Source: Leptospiraceae bacterium (GTDB lineage: Bacteria; Spirochaetota; Leptospiria; Turneriellales; Turneriellaceae). Taken from it: a DNA stretch of 6,629 nt. The stretch lies in NCBI GenBank assembly GCA_025057195.1, contig JANWWX010000073.1:1-6629 (forward strand). Reading direction: 5' to 3'. Shown piece after piece: positions 1-6,629 of the stretch. Under the pieces are notes generated by a model. That model was not told the origin of the DNA. It did not search any database and saw only the letters and a program-made list of their open reading frames with translations. The stretch's first letter is position 1. Each line of letters begins with the position of its first letter. Position numbers and translations under genes: made by a program.

Positions 1-1000
1 GGAAGCCGTGGCAGACTTTTCCTGCGTGCGCAGATTTTTCTGGTTTGAAGTGGGCAGGTACAAAACGCACTCCCTTGAGCTTAGTTTTATTGAGTTCGCG
101 CACGAGCTTTTTTGCGTCCATGAACGGCGCACCATAAAACAAAAAGGGAGCGGGCGTGCCACGCCCAACACTGATGTTTAGCGATTCGAGCGCACCTGCC
201 AAATGGTAGCCAATGACAGATGGCATGCCCGGGATATTGGGGCTGGGCTTACGCCACGGCAATCCAGTCTCGTCATAAAAGAGACTGCGCCGGTAATTGC
301 GCATCTTGATTACCTCCAGGTCTGCGCCGATACCAAAGCGGGTATTGTAATATTTTGCTAACTCACCAATCGTCATGCCGTGCGCAATCGGGATGGGATA
401 ATAACCGGCGAAGCCGCCATGGAATTTTTCTTCCAAAAGTGGGCCATAAACCCCCAGCGGGGCAGCGGGGTTGGGGCGATCGAGCACCAGCATTTTTTTC
501 CCGGTTTCTTTGGCGGCTTTGAGCGCAAGGATCATCGTCGTGGCGTAGGTATAATAGCGCACGCCGATTTCCTGGATGTCAAAAATCAGGAGATCAACAT
601 CGGCAAGTTCCTCGGGCGATGGGGCACGCTTGTTTTTTTTATAAAGGCTGATGATCGGGATGCCAGTTTTAGCGTCTTTGCCATCGCTTTCGATGTGCTC
701 GTCGATTTCGCCGCGGATACCGTGTTCCGGAGCAAAAATCTTGGCGATGTGGAAGCGCGGATGAAGCAGGTCAAGGATGTGCCGGCCGCGCCGGTCCACC
801 GCGCTGTGGTTTGTGATGAGCGCAATGCGCTTGTTTTTGAGTAACTGCGGCCTGCGCAAAAGCTCATCAAGCCCTGTTCTGACTTGTGTTTTTATTTTGC
901 GGCTTTGGCCACTAGACTTTTGCTCCGGTTTTTGGGGGTTGTTTTTTGCTTGGGCCTCAAAAGCCAAAATAAATAAAACAAATAAAACAAAAGTGCGCAT
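1..1000 (-). CDS. namZ: NamZ-type exo-beta-N-acetylmuramidase (DUF1343), secreted, C-terminus cut by window edge
   Basis: Characterised members of this family (GH171) remove terminal N-acetylmuramic acid from the non-reducing end of peptidoglycan fragments outside the cytoplasm, for cell-wall recycling. I read 333 codons from ATG 998-1000 with no stop; the family is usually near 400 residues, so about 60-70 are missing. Residues 1-18 form a signal peptide with a hydrophobic core (4-14) and an A-Q-A cleavage site before Lys19; there is no lipobox cysteine. Family blocks in order are LITNHSAVDRRG (61-72), FAPEHGIRG (89-97, with Glu92 a candidate catalytic acid), TGIPIISLY (112-120), LIFDIQEIGVRYYTY (138-152), LDRPNP (173-178), YPIPIAHGMTIGELA (201-215), PSPNIP (252-257), SVGRGT (277-282) and GKVCHGF (327-333). 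Firmicute forms usually have Glu where Val278 stands. The start overlaps the feoB stop by one base (TGATG), with an AGGAAG about nine bases upstream, so translation is probably coupled to feoB. The family call is firm; substrate is inferred. Confidence 0.9.
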   Translation of the reverse strand, partial: MRTFVLFVLFILAFEAQAKNNPQKPEQKSSGQSRKIKTQVRTGLDELLRRPQLLKNKRIALITNHSAVDRRGRHILDLLHPRFHIAKIFAPEHGIRGEIDEHIESDGKDAKTGIPIISLYKKNKRAPSPEELADVDLLIFDIQEIGVRYYTYATTMILALKAAKETGKKMLVLDRPNPAAPLGVYGPLLEEKFHGGFAGYYPIPIAHGMTIGELAKYYNTRFGIGADLEVIKMRNYRRSLFYDETGLPWRKPSPNIPGMPSVIGYHLAGALESLNISVGRGTPAPFLFYGAPFMDAKKLVRELNKTKLKGVRFVPAHFKPEKSAHAGKVCHGF

Positions 1001-2946
1001 CAAAGCCAGCTTCCTATTTGTGCTACCAGGAAAGCCACACCGTAGGCAAGAGTCGTATAGAGCACGAAAATGGTGATCGACCAGCGCACGCTCATGAGTT
1101 CTCGGCGTAGCGTGGCCAGTGTGCTCATGCACTGAAGGCAGAGCGCAAAAAAGACCATGATGGTAATTGCAAGCAGCGGGGAATAATACGGGCTACCGTC
1201 GGGCTTTTTTTCGGCCAAAAGTTTTTTGGCCAACGCTTGGGGATCCTTTTCGGCATCGCTGACGCTATAAATAATACCTAACGTAGAGACAAAGACTTCG
1301 CGCGCGGGAAATGCGGCTAGTATTGCAACCGAAATTTTCCAGTCAAAGCCAAGCGGGCGAAACAGGGGTTCTATGGTGCGACCCAATTGCCCTAAAAAAC
1401 TCTCACGCAGGTATGCGGATTTAAGCCAGTTTTCCCATTCTGTTTTGTGAGATTCGTTTTCTACTTCAGTAATGGGGATATTGCGCTCTTTTGCAAAAGC
1501 AGTTTTTTCGTTCTCAACGGTCTTTGCCGAATGCGGGAAATACGCTAGCGCCCAGATGGCCAAAGACAGCGCAAGGATGATACCGGCCACGCGGCGCAGG
1601 AAGTCGGAAACGGCATCCTGGATGCGCCGCCTTACATTTGGCCAGTGCGGCCAGTGGTATTCCGGTAGTTCCAAGATGAACGGTGCTTCCCTGCCGCGGA
1701 GGCTGCGGTTGAATAGTAGTGCCAACGGCATCGCCACCACCAGGCCAACCAGGTGCATGCCAAAGAGTGCCACCCCGGCCCACAGTGCACCAAAACGCGG
1801 CTCAATAAAGGCACCGATAAAAAGTACATATACTGGAAGCCGCGCGGAACACGACATGAGCGGCGCAATCAGGATGGTCGCCATGCGCGTGCGGTCACTC
1901 GGCATCACGCGTGCAGAAAGGATGCCTGGCACAGCGCAGGCAAAGCTCGAAAGCAGTGGGATGAACGCGCGCCCACTCAGCCCTGACCAACTGAGGATCT
2001 TATCCATCAAGAAGGCCGCACGCGGCAGGTAGCCGGTTTCCTCCAAAAGCGCGATAAAGAAAAAAAGCAAGGCAATCTGTGGCAGAAACACCAAAACCGA
2101 ACCTGTTCCGGCAATGATGCCGTCAGAAACGAGCGACGCGGTCATGGGGTAGCTTGCCAGCGCCTCACCCGCAAGTTTGGCCAATGCCTTCATGGCGGAC
2201 TCGATGGCATCCATCACGGGCCGTGCCCCAGAATAAATACCTAAAAACATGCCACCCATGAGGATGATAAAAAAAATGCTGCCCCAAAGGCGGTGCAGAA
2301 GCCAGCGGTCTAAGGTAGGTGTTGGTCCTGGCGATTTGGCCAATGGCCGCACTGCCTGCCGGCAAATCGCAGCTACCTTATGGTGGCGTTCTTCGGGGGT
2401 GGCAGAACGCTGCAATTTGTTTCGGTTTTTGCGCGTGGCGATCGAATTCTTTATGGCGGTGTTCAATAATACAATATCTTCCGGAGTTGCCTTGACGACA
2501 CGCACAACAGGAATTCCTAAGCTTTGGCTGAGCGCGGCAGTGTCGATAGTGAATCCCCGGCGCTGCGCCAAATCTTGCATGGTCAAAACTGCCAGTGCCG
2601 GGGTGCCCAATTCCAAAATTTGCAGCGCGAGGTAAAGTGTCCGGTGCAGATTGGTGGCATCGATCACAAGAATTAAAAGATCGGGCCTTTTTTCGCTGGG
2701 TTCAAGTCCCAAAAGCACACGGCGGGTGATGTCCTCGTCAGTTGATTGTGCATTGAGGCTATAAAGTCCCGGCAGATCGAGGACTTCTATGTTGGGGTCG
2801 GCTAAAAGCCTGCCCGATTTTTTTTCGACCGTGACACCGGCATAGTTTCCTGTACGCTGGCGTGCCCCGCATAGTGCATTAAAAAGCGTGGTTTTGCCGC
2901 AATTCGGCGTTCCGACCAAAGCGACCCTATAGTTTGCCTCAGCCAC
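1000..2946 (-). CDS. feoB: FeoB ferrous iron transporter, inner membrane G-protein-coupled permease
   Basis: FeoB imports Fe2+ across the inner membrane, driven or gated by a cytosolic nucleotidase domain. The 648-residue protein is shorter than most FeoBs (about 700-770). G domain: P-loop GTPNCGKTT (12-20), switch region GNYAGVTVE (33-41), G3 DLPG (57-60). The usual G4 N-x-x-D is TMQD (122-125) and the usual SA of G5 reads KAT (152-154), both divergent. A compressed helical spacer (about 165-215) leads to the membrane part from about residue 222. First gate: GLSGRAFIPLL (322-332), Cys337 in FACAVP and Cys366 in MSCSARLPVY. Second gate: AAFPAREVFVSTLG (544-557) and CLQCMSTL (603-610). A hydrophilic stretch (471-515) separates membrane blocks. 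The start is GTG at 2944-2946; it overlaps the end of feoA by 8 nt and puts the P-loop at the normal distance from the N-terminus. A GAAGG lies 11 nt upstream, a weak ribosome site. The stop overlaps the namZ start. No feoC is visible. Confidence 0.97.
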   Translation of the reverse strand: MAEANYRVALVGTPNCGKTTLFNALCGARQRTGNYAGVTVEKKSGRLLADPNIEVLDLPGLYSLNAQSTDEDITRRVLLGLEPSEKRPDLLILVIDATNLHRTLYLALQILELGTPALAVLTMQDLAQRRGFTIDTAALSQSLGIPVVRVVKATPEDIVLLNTAIKNSIATRKNRNKLQRSATPEERHHKVAAICRQAVRPLAKSPGPTPTLDRWLLHRLWGSIFFIILMGGMFLGIYSGARPVMDAIESAMKALAKLAGEALASYPMTASLVSDGIIAGTGSVLVFLPQIALLFFFIALLEETGYLPRAAFLMDKILSWSGLSGRAFIPLLSSFACAVPGILSARVMPSDRTRMATILIAPLMSCSARLPVYVLFIGAFIEPRFGALWAGVALFGMHLVGLVVAMPLALLFNRSLRGREAPFILELPEYHWPHWPNVRRRIQDAVSDFLRRVAGIILALSLAIWALAYFPHSAKTVENEKTAFAKERNIPITEVENESHKTEWENWLKSAYLRESFLGQLGRTIEPLFRPLGFDWKISVAILAAFPAREVFVSTLGIIYSVSDAEKDPQALAKKLLAEKKPDGSPYYSPLLAITIMVFFALCLQCMSTLATLRRELMSVRWSITIFVLYTTLAYGVAFLVAQIGSWL

Positions 2947-3172
2947 GAATAAGGATGCCTTCTAGTTCCGCCCGCCGTACCACCAAAGGCGTGTCGAGCA
3001 AAGCCAAAACCACCGGGTCACCCAGCGGAGCGACTCCCAGGACGCGGACAAATTGCCCCCTGATAAGTCCGAGTTCGGCTAAGCGCAGGTTTGGGGGTGT
3101 TTCGGCGATTGTGCCGCCTTCACCCGGGGCCAACGTCGCCAGGCTACGCAGCGCTTTATTTGGGCGTGGCAT
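2939..3172 (-). CDS. feoA: FeoA, SH3-like cytosolic partner of FeoB
   Basis: FeoA is a small cytosolic beta-barrel protein of SH3 type needed for full FeoB activity, probably by contacting FeoB. The 77-residue product has the family pattern: an N-terminal LATLAPGEGG segment (11-20), the helix and turn RLAELGLIRG (30-39), a beta stretch FVRVLGVAPLGDPVVL (41-56) with the typical Gly-Asp-Pro, and the closing LVVRRAELEGILI (63-75). Length is normal for a stand-alone FeoA. ATG 3170-3172 is the start; an AAAAGG lies about ten bases upstream inside the preceding small gene. The gene overlaps that upstream gene by 17 nt and feoB by 8 nt, so the three are probably translated in a coupled way. Assignment rests on the motif pattern plus adjacency to feoB. 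Confidence 0.93.
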   Translation of the reverse strand: MPRPNKALRSLATLAPGEGGTIAETPPNLRLAELGLIRGQFVRVLGVAPLGDPVVLALLDTPLVVRRAELEGILIRG

Positions 3173-3302
3173 TATGGTTTAGCCTTTTGCCACACTGCGC
3201 ACAACCTTTTCGGCCATAATGCTGGTACAGCCGAAAAAAAAGGTATGCTGTGGCAGAAAAGAGGAGGAGCGTAACAACCAGGGAGTCGATAATGATTTCC
3301 AT
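3156..3302 (-). CDS. 48-residue single-span membrane protein with CxxC, first gene of feo operon
   Basis: ATG 3300-3302 opens 48 codons ending in TAA at 3156-3158. The product starts MEIIIDSLVVTLLLF, forms one hydrophobic helix (about residues 3-23), then has a basic tail with the motif G-C-A-Q-C-G-K-R (Cys34, Cys37). Basic residues (Arg24, Arg31, Lys32, Lys39, Arg40) all lie after the helix, so the positive-inside rule puts the tail and the CxxC in the cytosol. The gene overlaps feoA by 17 nt and lies behind a Fur-box match, which strongly suggests a real gene of the iron operon. The layout (one helix, then a short cysteine-bearing tail) recalls the FeoB-associated Cys-rich membrane proteins, but those usually have more cysteines and usually lie downstream of feoB; I do not recognise the sequence itself. 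A role in iron, zinc or redox sensing at FeoB is inference. No Shine-Dalgarno is seen. Confidence 0.72.
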   Translation of the reverse strand: MEIIIDSLVVTLLLFSATAYLFFRLYQHYGRKGCAQCGKRLNHNATPK

Positions 3303-3306
3303 TTTC
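3288..3306 (-). promoter_or_regulatory. Candidate Fur box over the operon start codon
   Basis: On the minus strand the 19 bases read GAAAATGGAAATCATTATC. They match the classical Fur consensus GATAATGATAATCATTATC at 16 of 19 positions, and the ten-base right part AATCATTATC is identical. The site covers the ATG and first codons of the small membrane protein and lies just downstream of the candidate -10. Fur with bound Fe2+ at this position would block transcription start or early elongation of the feo operon. The consensus is from enterobacteria; whether the local Fur uses it is an inference, but a match this close at the head of a feo operon is unlikely by chance. Confidence 0.65.
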
Positions 3307-3436
3307 TGCAAGTTAAAGTAATGCCAATTCGGTAAAGTGGCAAGAGTTTTTGGAAAAATGCAAATCCAACGGGATTTTGGCTGACATTATGTCGCATGCT
3401 TGCGGCAGTGCCTGAGGTTTCGTTCTATCCCAAAAA
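3303..3436. other. Divergent intergenic region between feo operon and dnaE
   Basis: These 134 bp are the only non-coding stretch of the window and must hold the promoters of both arms. The minus-strand side holds the candidate feo promoter and most of the upstream edge of the Fur box. On the plus-strand side I find no convincing -35/-10 pair for dnaE; CATTAT (3385-3390) is the best -10-like hexamer but lacks a -35. It lies in an 11-base palindrome, GACATTATGTC (3383-3393), followed by a small inverted repeat CGCA/TGCG (3393-3404). No RNA gene or terminator is evident. Confidence 0.7.
3315..3343 (-). promoter_or_regulatory. Possible sigma70-type promoter of the feo operon
   Basis: On the minus strand a TTGCCA (3338-3343, five of six to TTGACA) is followed after 17 bp by TACTTT (3315-3320, which keeps only T1, A2 and T6 of TATAAT). 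The predicted start of transcription near 3308 would give a leader of only about six bases before the ATG at 3302 and would put the Fur-box match right at +1. The spacing and position are good but the -10 is poor, so this is tentative. A non-sigma70-like promoter in this organism is possible. Confidence 0.33.
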
Positions 3437-6400
3437 ATGGTAGCAGAACACACAACAAAGCAGGCACACGATTTTGTCCACCTGCACCTGCACTCCAGCT
3501 ATTCGCTGCTCGATGGCGCGATCCGGCCTTTAGATTTAGTCAAGAAAGTCAAAGAATTGGGCATGCATACGGTGGCGGTCACCGACCATGGTAACCTCTT
3601 TGGTGCGCTCGAATTTTACGAAGTGGCAAAAGCCGAGGGCATCAAGCCGATCATCGGCTACGAGGCGTACGTGGCACCCGGCAGCCGCTTTGAAAAGCGC
3701 AACCTGGAGGATTTGGCAGATGGCCGCGCCTACCACCTGATCCTACTTGCTAAAAATGCGCAGGGCTACAAAAACTTAGTCCGCTTAGCCTCGCGCGCCT
3801 ATACTGAGGGCTTTTACCATAAACCGCGCATCGACTACGAGCTTTTGGCGCAGTTTTCGGAGGGACTAATCGGGCTGACCGCCTGCCTTGCGGGCGAGGT
3901 CAACCGGCTGCTTTACCGCGGGCAGATGGCAAAGGCACTGGAGCTAGCCGGCAGACTCAACGAAATTTTTGGCCAAGGCAATTTTTATTTGGAAATCCAA
4001 AAGCACGGCCTGCCCGAAGAAGAGCAGGTAGCAAAAGGGGCTTTTGAACTCTCGCGCCGCCTCAATATTCCGCTCGTTTTAACCAACGACGCGCATTTCC
4101 TCACGCGCAACGACCAACTGGCACAAGAGGTCATGCTGCGCATCCAGCTCAACAAAAAAATGGAAGATCCACTGGACTTCGGCTTCAACGAAGAGTTTTA
4201 TGTCAAATCGCCGGCCGAGATGTTCCAGCTTTATCCCGAGCTGCCGCAGGCATTTTACAACACGCTCGAAATTGCCGCAATGTGCAACTTTGAATTCACT
4301 GCGGACAATCCGCTGCTACCGCACTTTGCCGTGCCTGAAGGGAAGACACTGGCAGATTACTTAGTCGAGCAGGCATACGCCGGGCTCAGCCGCCGCTTTG
4401 CGGGCGAGATCCCACCCCGTTACCGCGAGCGGCTGCAGTACGAACTCGACGTCATCCGCAGCATGGGCTTTGAGGGCTATTTTTTGATCGTGGCCGACTT
4501 CATCGACTTTGCACGGCGCAATGGCATTCCGGTTGGTCCTGGCCGTGGCTCTGCGGTCGGCTCGCTGGTCGCCTATGCCTTGGGCATCACCGCGCTCGAC
4601 CCGCTGCAGTACGACCTCCTTTTTGAGCGCTTCCTCAACCCGCAGCGCCGCGAGATGCCAGATATTGATGTGGATTTCTGCCGCGACCGGCGCGAAGAGG
4701 TCATCCGCTACGTCGTGCAAAAATACGGCGAAAGCCATGTCTCGCAGATCATCACCTTTGGCACGCTGTCGGCACGTGCGGTGATCAAAGACGTGGCGCG
4801 CGTGCTCGGTGTTGACTTCCAATCCATCAATGCCCTATCCAAGCACTTGCCGGATACGCCAGGCATTTCGCTGCGCGAGGCAGTGGCGGCTTCCCCTGAA
4901 GTGCAGCGCTATTTTGAGCAGGGAGAAAAAGAACGCCGGCTTTACAATATTGCGCTGGCTTTGGAGGGCATGCCGCGCAACGCCGGCAAGCATGCAGCCG
5001 GTGTGGTCATTGCTCCCTGCCCGCTGGAGGAAATCGTACCGCTGGCACGCGATGCCAAAACCGGTGCCATCGTCACCCAATACGAAATGAACCTCTTGCC
5101 CAAAGTCGGCCTCGTCAAGATGGATTTCCTCGGGCTCAAGAACCTGACGGTGATCCATTCCTGTGTGGAGGAAATCCGCCGGCGGCGCGGCCAAACACTC
5201 GACATCGCGCAGCTGCCGCTCGACGATGAAAAAACATACCAGCTTCTTTCGCAGGGGCTCACGCGCGGGCTTTTCCAGGTGGAGTCGGCGGGGATTACTC
5301 GTCTTTTGGTGCGCGCACAGCCACAGGCATTTGAAGACATCGTGGCGCTCATCGCGCTTTACCGCCCGGGGCCGCTGGAATCTGGCATGACCGAAAGCTA
5401 TATCCGGCGCAAAAACGGTGAGCTAAAAGTGGAATACCCGCACCCGCTTTTGGAGCCGATCTTGCGCGACACCTATGGCACCTTTGTCTACCAAGAGCAG
5501 GTGATGCTTGCCTCGCAGGTGATTGCCGGCTTTTCCCCCGCAGAAGCCGACACCTTGCGCAAGGCAATGGGCAAAAAAGACGTGGAAAAAATGGCCAAAA
5601 TGAAAGAAAAATTCGTGGCGGGGGCGGTGGCGAAGGGTTTTGCCGCAGATTGGGCGGCGGCGCTTTTCGACAGCATGGCCGAATTTGCTAAGTATGGCTT
5701 CAACAAGTCGCATTCGGCAGCCTATGGCCTCATCACTTACCAGACGGCATTCCTCAAGGCCAACTATACCATTGAGTTTTTCAAGGCTTCAATGGATGCC
5801 GACGTGGGCGACACCGATAAGCTCATCGGCTATATCCACGATGCGCGGCAGTTTGGCATCACCGTATTGCCGCCCGATCTCAACGAATCCGATGTCGGTT
5901 TCACCATCACCGACGAACACACCATCCGCTTCGGCCTTTTGGCGATCAAAGGATTGGGAGAAACAGCGGCCCGTGCGATTGTGTCAGCCCGACAAAAAGC
6001 TGGCCGTTTCCGTTCGTTGGCCGATTTTGTGGCCAAGATGCCAGGCGGCATACTCAACCGCAAGTTGCTCGACGCATTGGCCTTTGCCGGCGCCACCGAT
6101 TGCTTGGGCGTCACCCGCGCCACCGTGATCCACCATGCGGAGGAGATCCTGCAGTACGCCGCACGGCTCCACCGCGACCGCGACTCAGGACAAAGTTCAC
6201 TTTTTGACAGCGATGAGATCATTGCCGAATTGCGGCTCACCCCTGTTCCCGAATTCAGCAGCGAAGAAAAACTGCTCAAGGAAAAACAGGTGTTAGGGCT
6301 CTATCTCACCTCGCATCCGCTCGACCGTTTCAGTGAGGTAGCCAAGCACATCCCACTTACGGCGATCGCCGAGCTCGACGACGGCACTAGCAAAGAACGG

Positions 6401-6629
6401 CGCGTTTCAGTGCTGGCGGTGATCGATTCACTGCGCACGGCCACCTCCCGGCGAGGGGCATTTTATATTTTAACCATTGCCGACAAAACGGGCCAACTGG
6501 AAGTCCGCGTTTTCCATAACACCATGGAAGAGGTCAGGCCACACCTGCGGGAAAATGCCTGTGCGATCTTTGACCTGAAGGTGCAGGCGTTCCGCGAAGC
6601 CGAGCTCACCACGCTCATCGCCACGTTGG
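3437..6629 (+). CDS. dnaE: DNA polymerase III alpha subunit, C-terminus cut by window edge
   Basis: This is the catalytic subunit of the chromosomal replicase. 1064 codons are open to the window edge; the family is usually about 1160-1180 residues. The PHP domain (about 10-280) has candidate metal ligands H17, H19, D26, D50-H51, E76, H100, C150, D218 and H220. The polymerase core has GPGRGSAVGSLVAY (367-380), PDIDVDF (408-414, catalytic Asp411 and Asp413) and VKMDFLGLKNLT with the third catalytic Asp563, plus the YRPGPLESGM nucleotide-binding region (642-651). A helix-hairpin-helix segment starts at IKGLGE (837-842). QSSLF (919-923) is a good internal clamp-binding motif. An OB-fold begins near residue 988 and is cut by the edge. 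ATG 3437-3439 is chosen because an in-frame TGA lies at 3413-3415 and the next Met is residue 43, inside the PHP fold. No clear Shine-Dalgarno precedes it. The gene diverges from the feo operon and is probably unrelated in regulation. Confidence 0.98.
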   Translation, partial: MVAEHTTKQAHDFVHLHLHSSYSLLDGAIRPLDLVKKVKELGMHTVAVTDHGNLFGALEFYEVAKAEGIKPIIGYEAYVAPGSRFEKRNLEDLADGRAYHLILLAKNAQGYKNLVRLASRAYTEGFYHKPRIDYELLAQFSEGLIGLTACLAGEVNRLLYRGQMAKALELAGRLNEIFGQGNFYLEIQKHGLPEEEQVAKGAFELSRRLNIPLVLTNDAHFLTRNDQLAQEVMLRIQLNKKMEDPLDFGFNEEFYVKSPAEMFQLYPELPQAFYNTLEIAAMCNFEFTADNPLLPHFAVPEGKTLADYLVEQAYAGLSRRFAGEIPPRYRERLQYELDVIRSMGFEGYFLIVADFIDFARRNGIPVGPGRGSAVGSLVAYALGITALDPLQYDLLFERFLNPQRREMPDIDVDFCRDRREEVIRYVVQKYGESHVSQIITFGTLSARAVIKDVARVLGVDFQSINALSKHLPDTPGISLREAVAASPEVQRYFEQGEKERRLYNIALALEGMPRNAGKHAAGVVIAPCPLEEIVPLARDAKTGAIVTQYEMNLLPKVGLVKMDFLGLKNLTVIHSCVEEIRRRRGQTLDIAQLPLDDEKTYQLLSQGLTRGLFQVESAGITRLLVRAQPQAFEDIVALIALYRPGPLESGMTESYIRRKNGELKVEYPHPLLEPILRDTYGTFVYQEQVMLASQVIAGFSPAEADTLRKAMGKKDVEKMAKMKEKFVAGAVAKGFAADWAAALFDSMAEFAKYGFNKSHSAAYGLITYQTAFLKANYTIEFFKASMDADVGDTDKLIGYIHDARQFGITVLPPDLNESDVGFTITDEHTIRFGLLAIKGLGETAARAIVSARQKAGRFRSLADFVAKMPGGILNRKLLDALAFAGATDCLGVTRATVIHHAEEILQYAARLHRDRDSGQSSLFDSDEIIAELRLTPVPEFSSEEKLLKEKQVLGLYLTSHPLDRFSEVAKHIPLTAIAELDDGTSKERRVSVLAVIDSLRTATSRRGAFYILTIADKTGQLEVRVFHNTMEEVRPHLRENACAIFDLKVQAFREAELTTLIATL

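Noticed and set aside
380..844. 154-codon plus-strand open frame
   Set aside because: It lies fully antisense to the conserved NamZ coding sequence, with no recognisable domain and no start signal; a frame shadow.
1472..2032. 186-codon plus-strand open frame
   Set aside because: Antisense to the membrane part of FeoB, rich in Arg, Ser and Pro as expected of a complementary frame; no family resemblance.
2934..3182. 82-codon plus-strand open frame opposite feoA
   Set aside because: Antisense to feoA over its whole length; no start signal and low-complexity product.
3322..3342. Inverted repeat TGCCA-N11-TGGCA in the intergenic region
   Set aside because: Five-base arms only, and one arm is part of the candidate -35; too short to claim as an operator.
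3179..3397. 72-codon minus-strand open frame ahead of feoA
   Set aside because: It overlaps the 48-codon gene in another frame, spans the candidate promoter and Fur box, has no coherent helix or motif, and ends before the feoA start. The other frame gives a far better protein.
4361..4822. 153-codon minus-strand open frame
   Set aside because: Antisense to the catalytic core of DnaE, which is strongly conserved; long only because of the codon use of dnaE.
5640..6128. 162-codon plus-strand open frame
   Set aside because: Out-of-frame reading of dnaE, which is intact and conserved through this stretch; composition is low in information (Ser, Arg, Pro).

Overview
The window carries two divergent transcription units that meet at a 134-bp intergenic region (3303-3436). 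It is chromosomal, tightly packed and moderately GC-rich, and I see no insertion sequences, phage genes, tRNA or rRNA genes, or CRISPR repeats. The organism looks Gram-negative: there is a secreted NamZ-type peptidoglycan hydrolase, a FeoAB ferrous-iron system, and a DnaE1-type replicative polymerase of the long Gram-negative form. Several genes lack a good Shine-Dalgarno sequence. I cannot fix the phylum; the style would fit the PVC group, Acidobacteriota, Bacteroidota or a relative.

Left arm (minus strand, 3302 down to 1). Four genes overlap head to tail: a previously easy-to-miss 48-residue single-span membrane protein with a C-x-x-C motif (3156-3302), feoA (2939-3172), feoB (1000-2946) and the first 333 codons of a DUF1343/NamZ exo-N-acetylmuramidase (1-1000, running off the window). 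The junction overlaps are 17, 8 and 1 nt, so the four are almost certainly one translationally coupled mRNA. A 16/19 match to the Fur box lies on the start codon of the first gene, and a candidate promoter lies just upstream. The simplest reading is a Fur-repressed ferrous iron uptake operon. In it the small cysteine protein would assist FeoB, and a cell-wall recycling enzyme is expressed with it.

Right arm (plus strand, 3437 to the end). This is dnaE, the alpha subunit of DNA polymerase III. 1064 codons are visible and about 100 C-terminal residues are expected beyond the window. All polymerase catalytic aspartates, an apparently complete PHP metal site and an internal clamp-binding motif can be read.

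The points most worth a second look are the small CxxC membrane protein leading the feo operon, the Fur box on its start codon, the divergent G4/G5 guanine-recognition motifs of FeoB, and the coupling of namZ to feoB.
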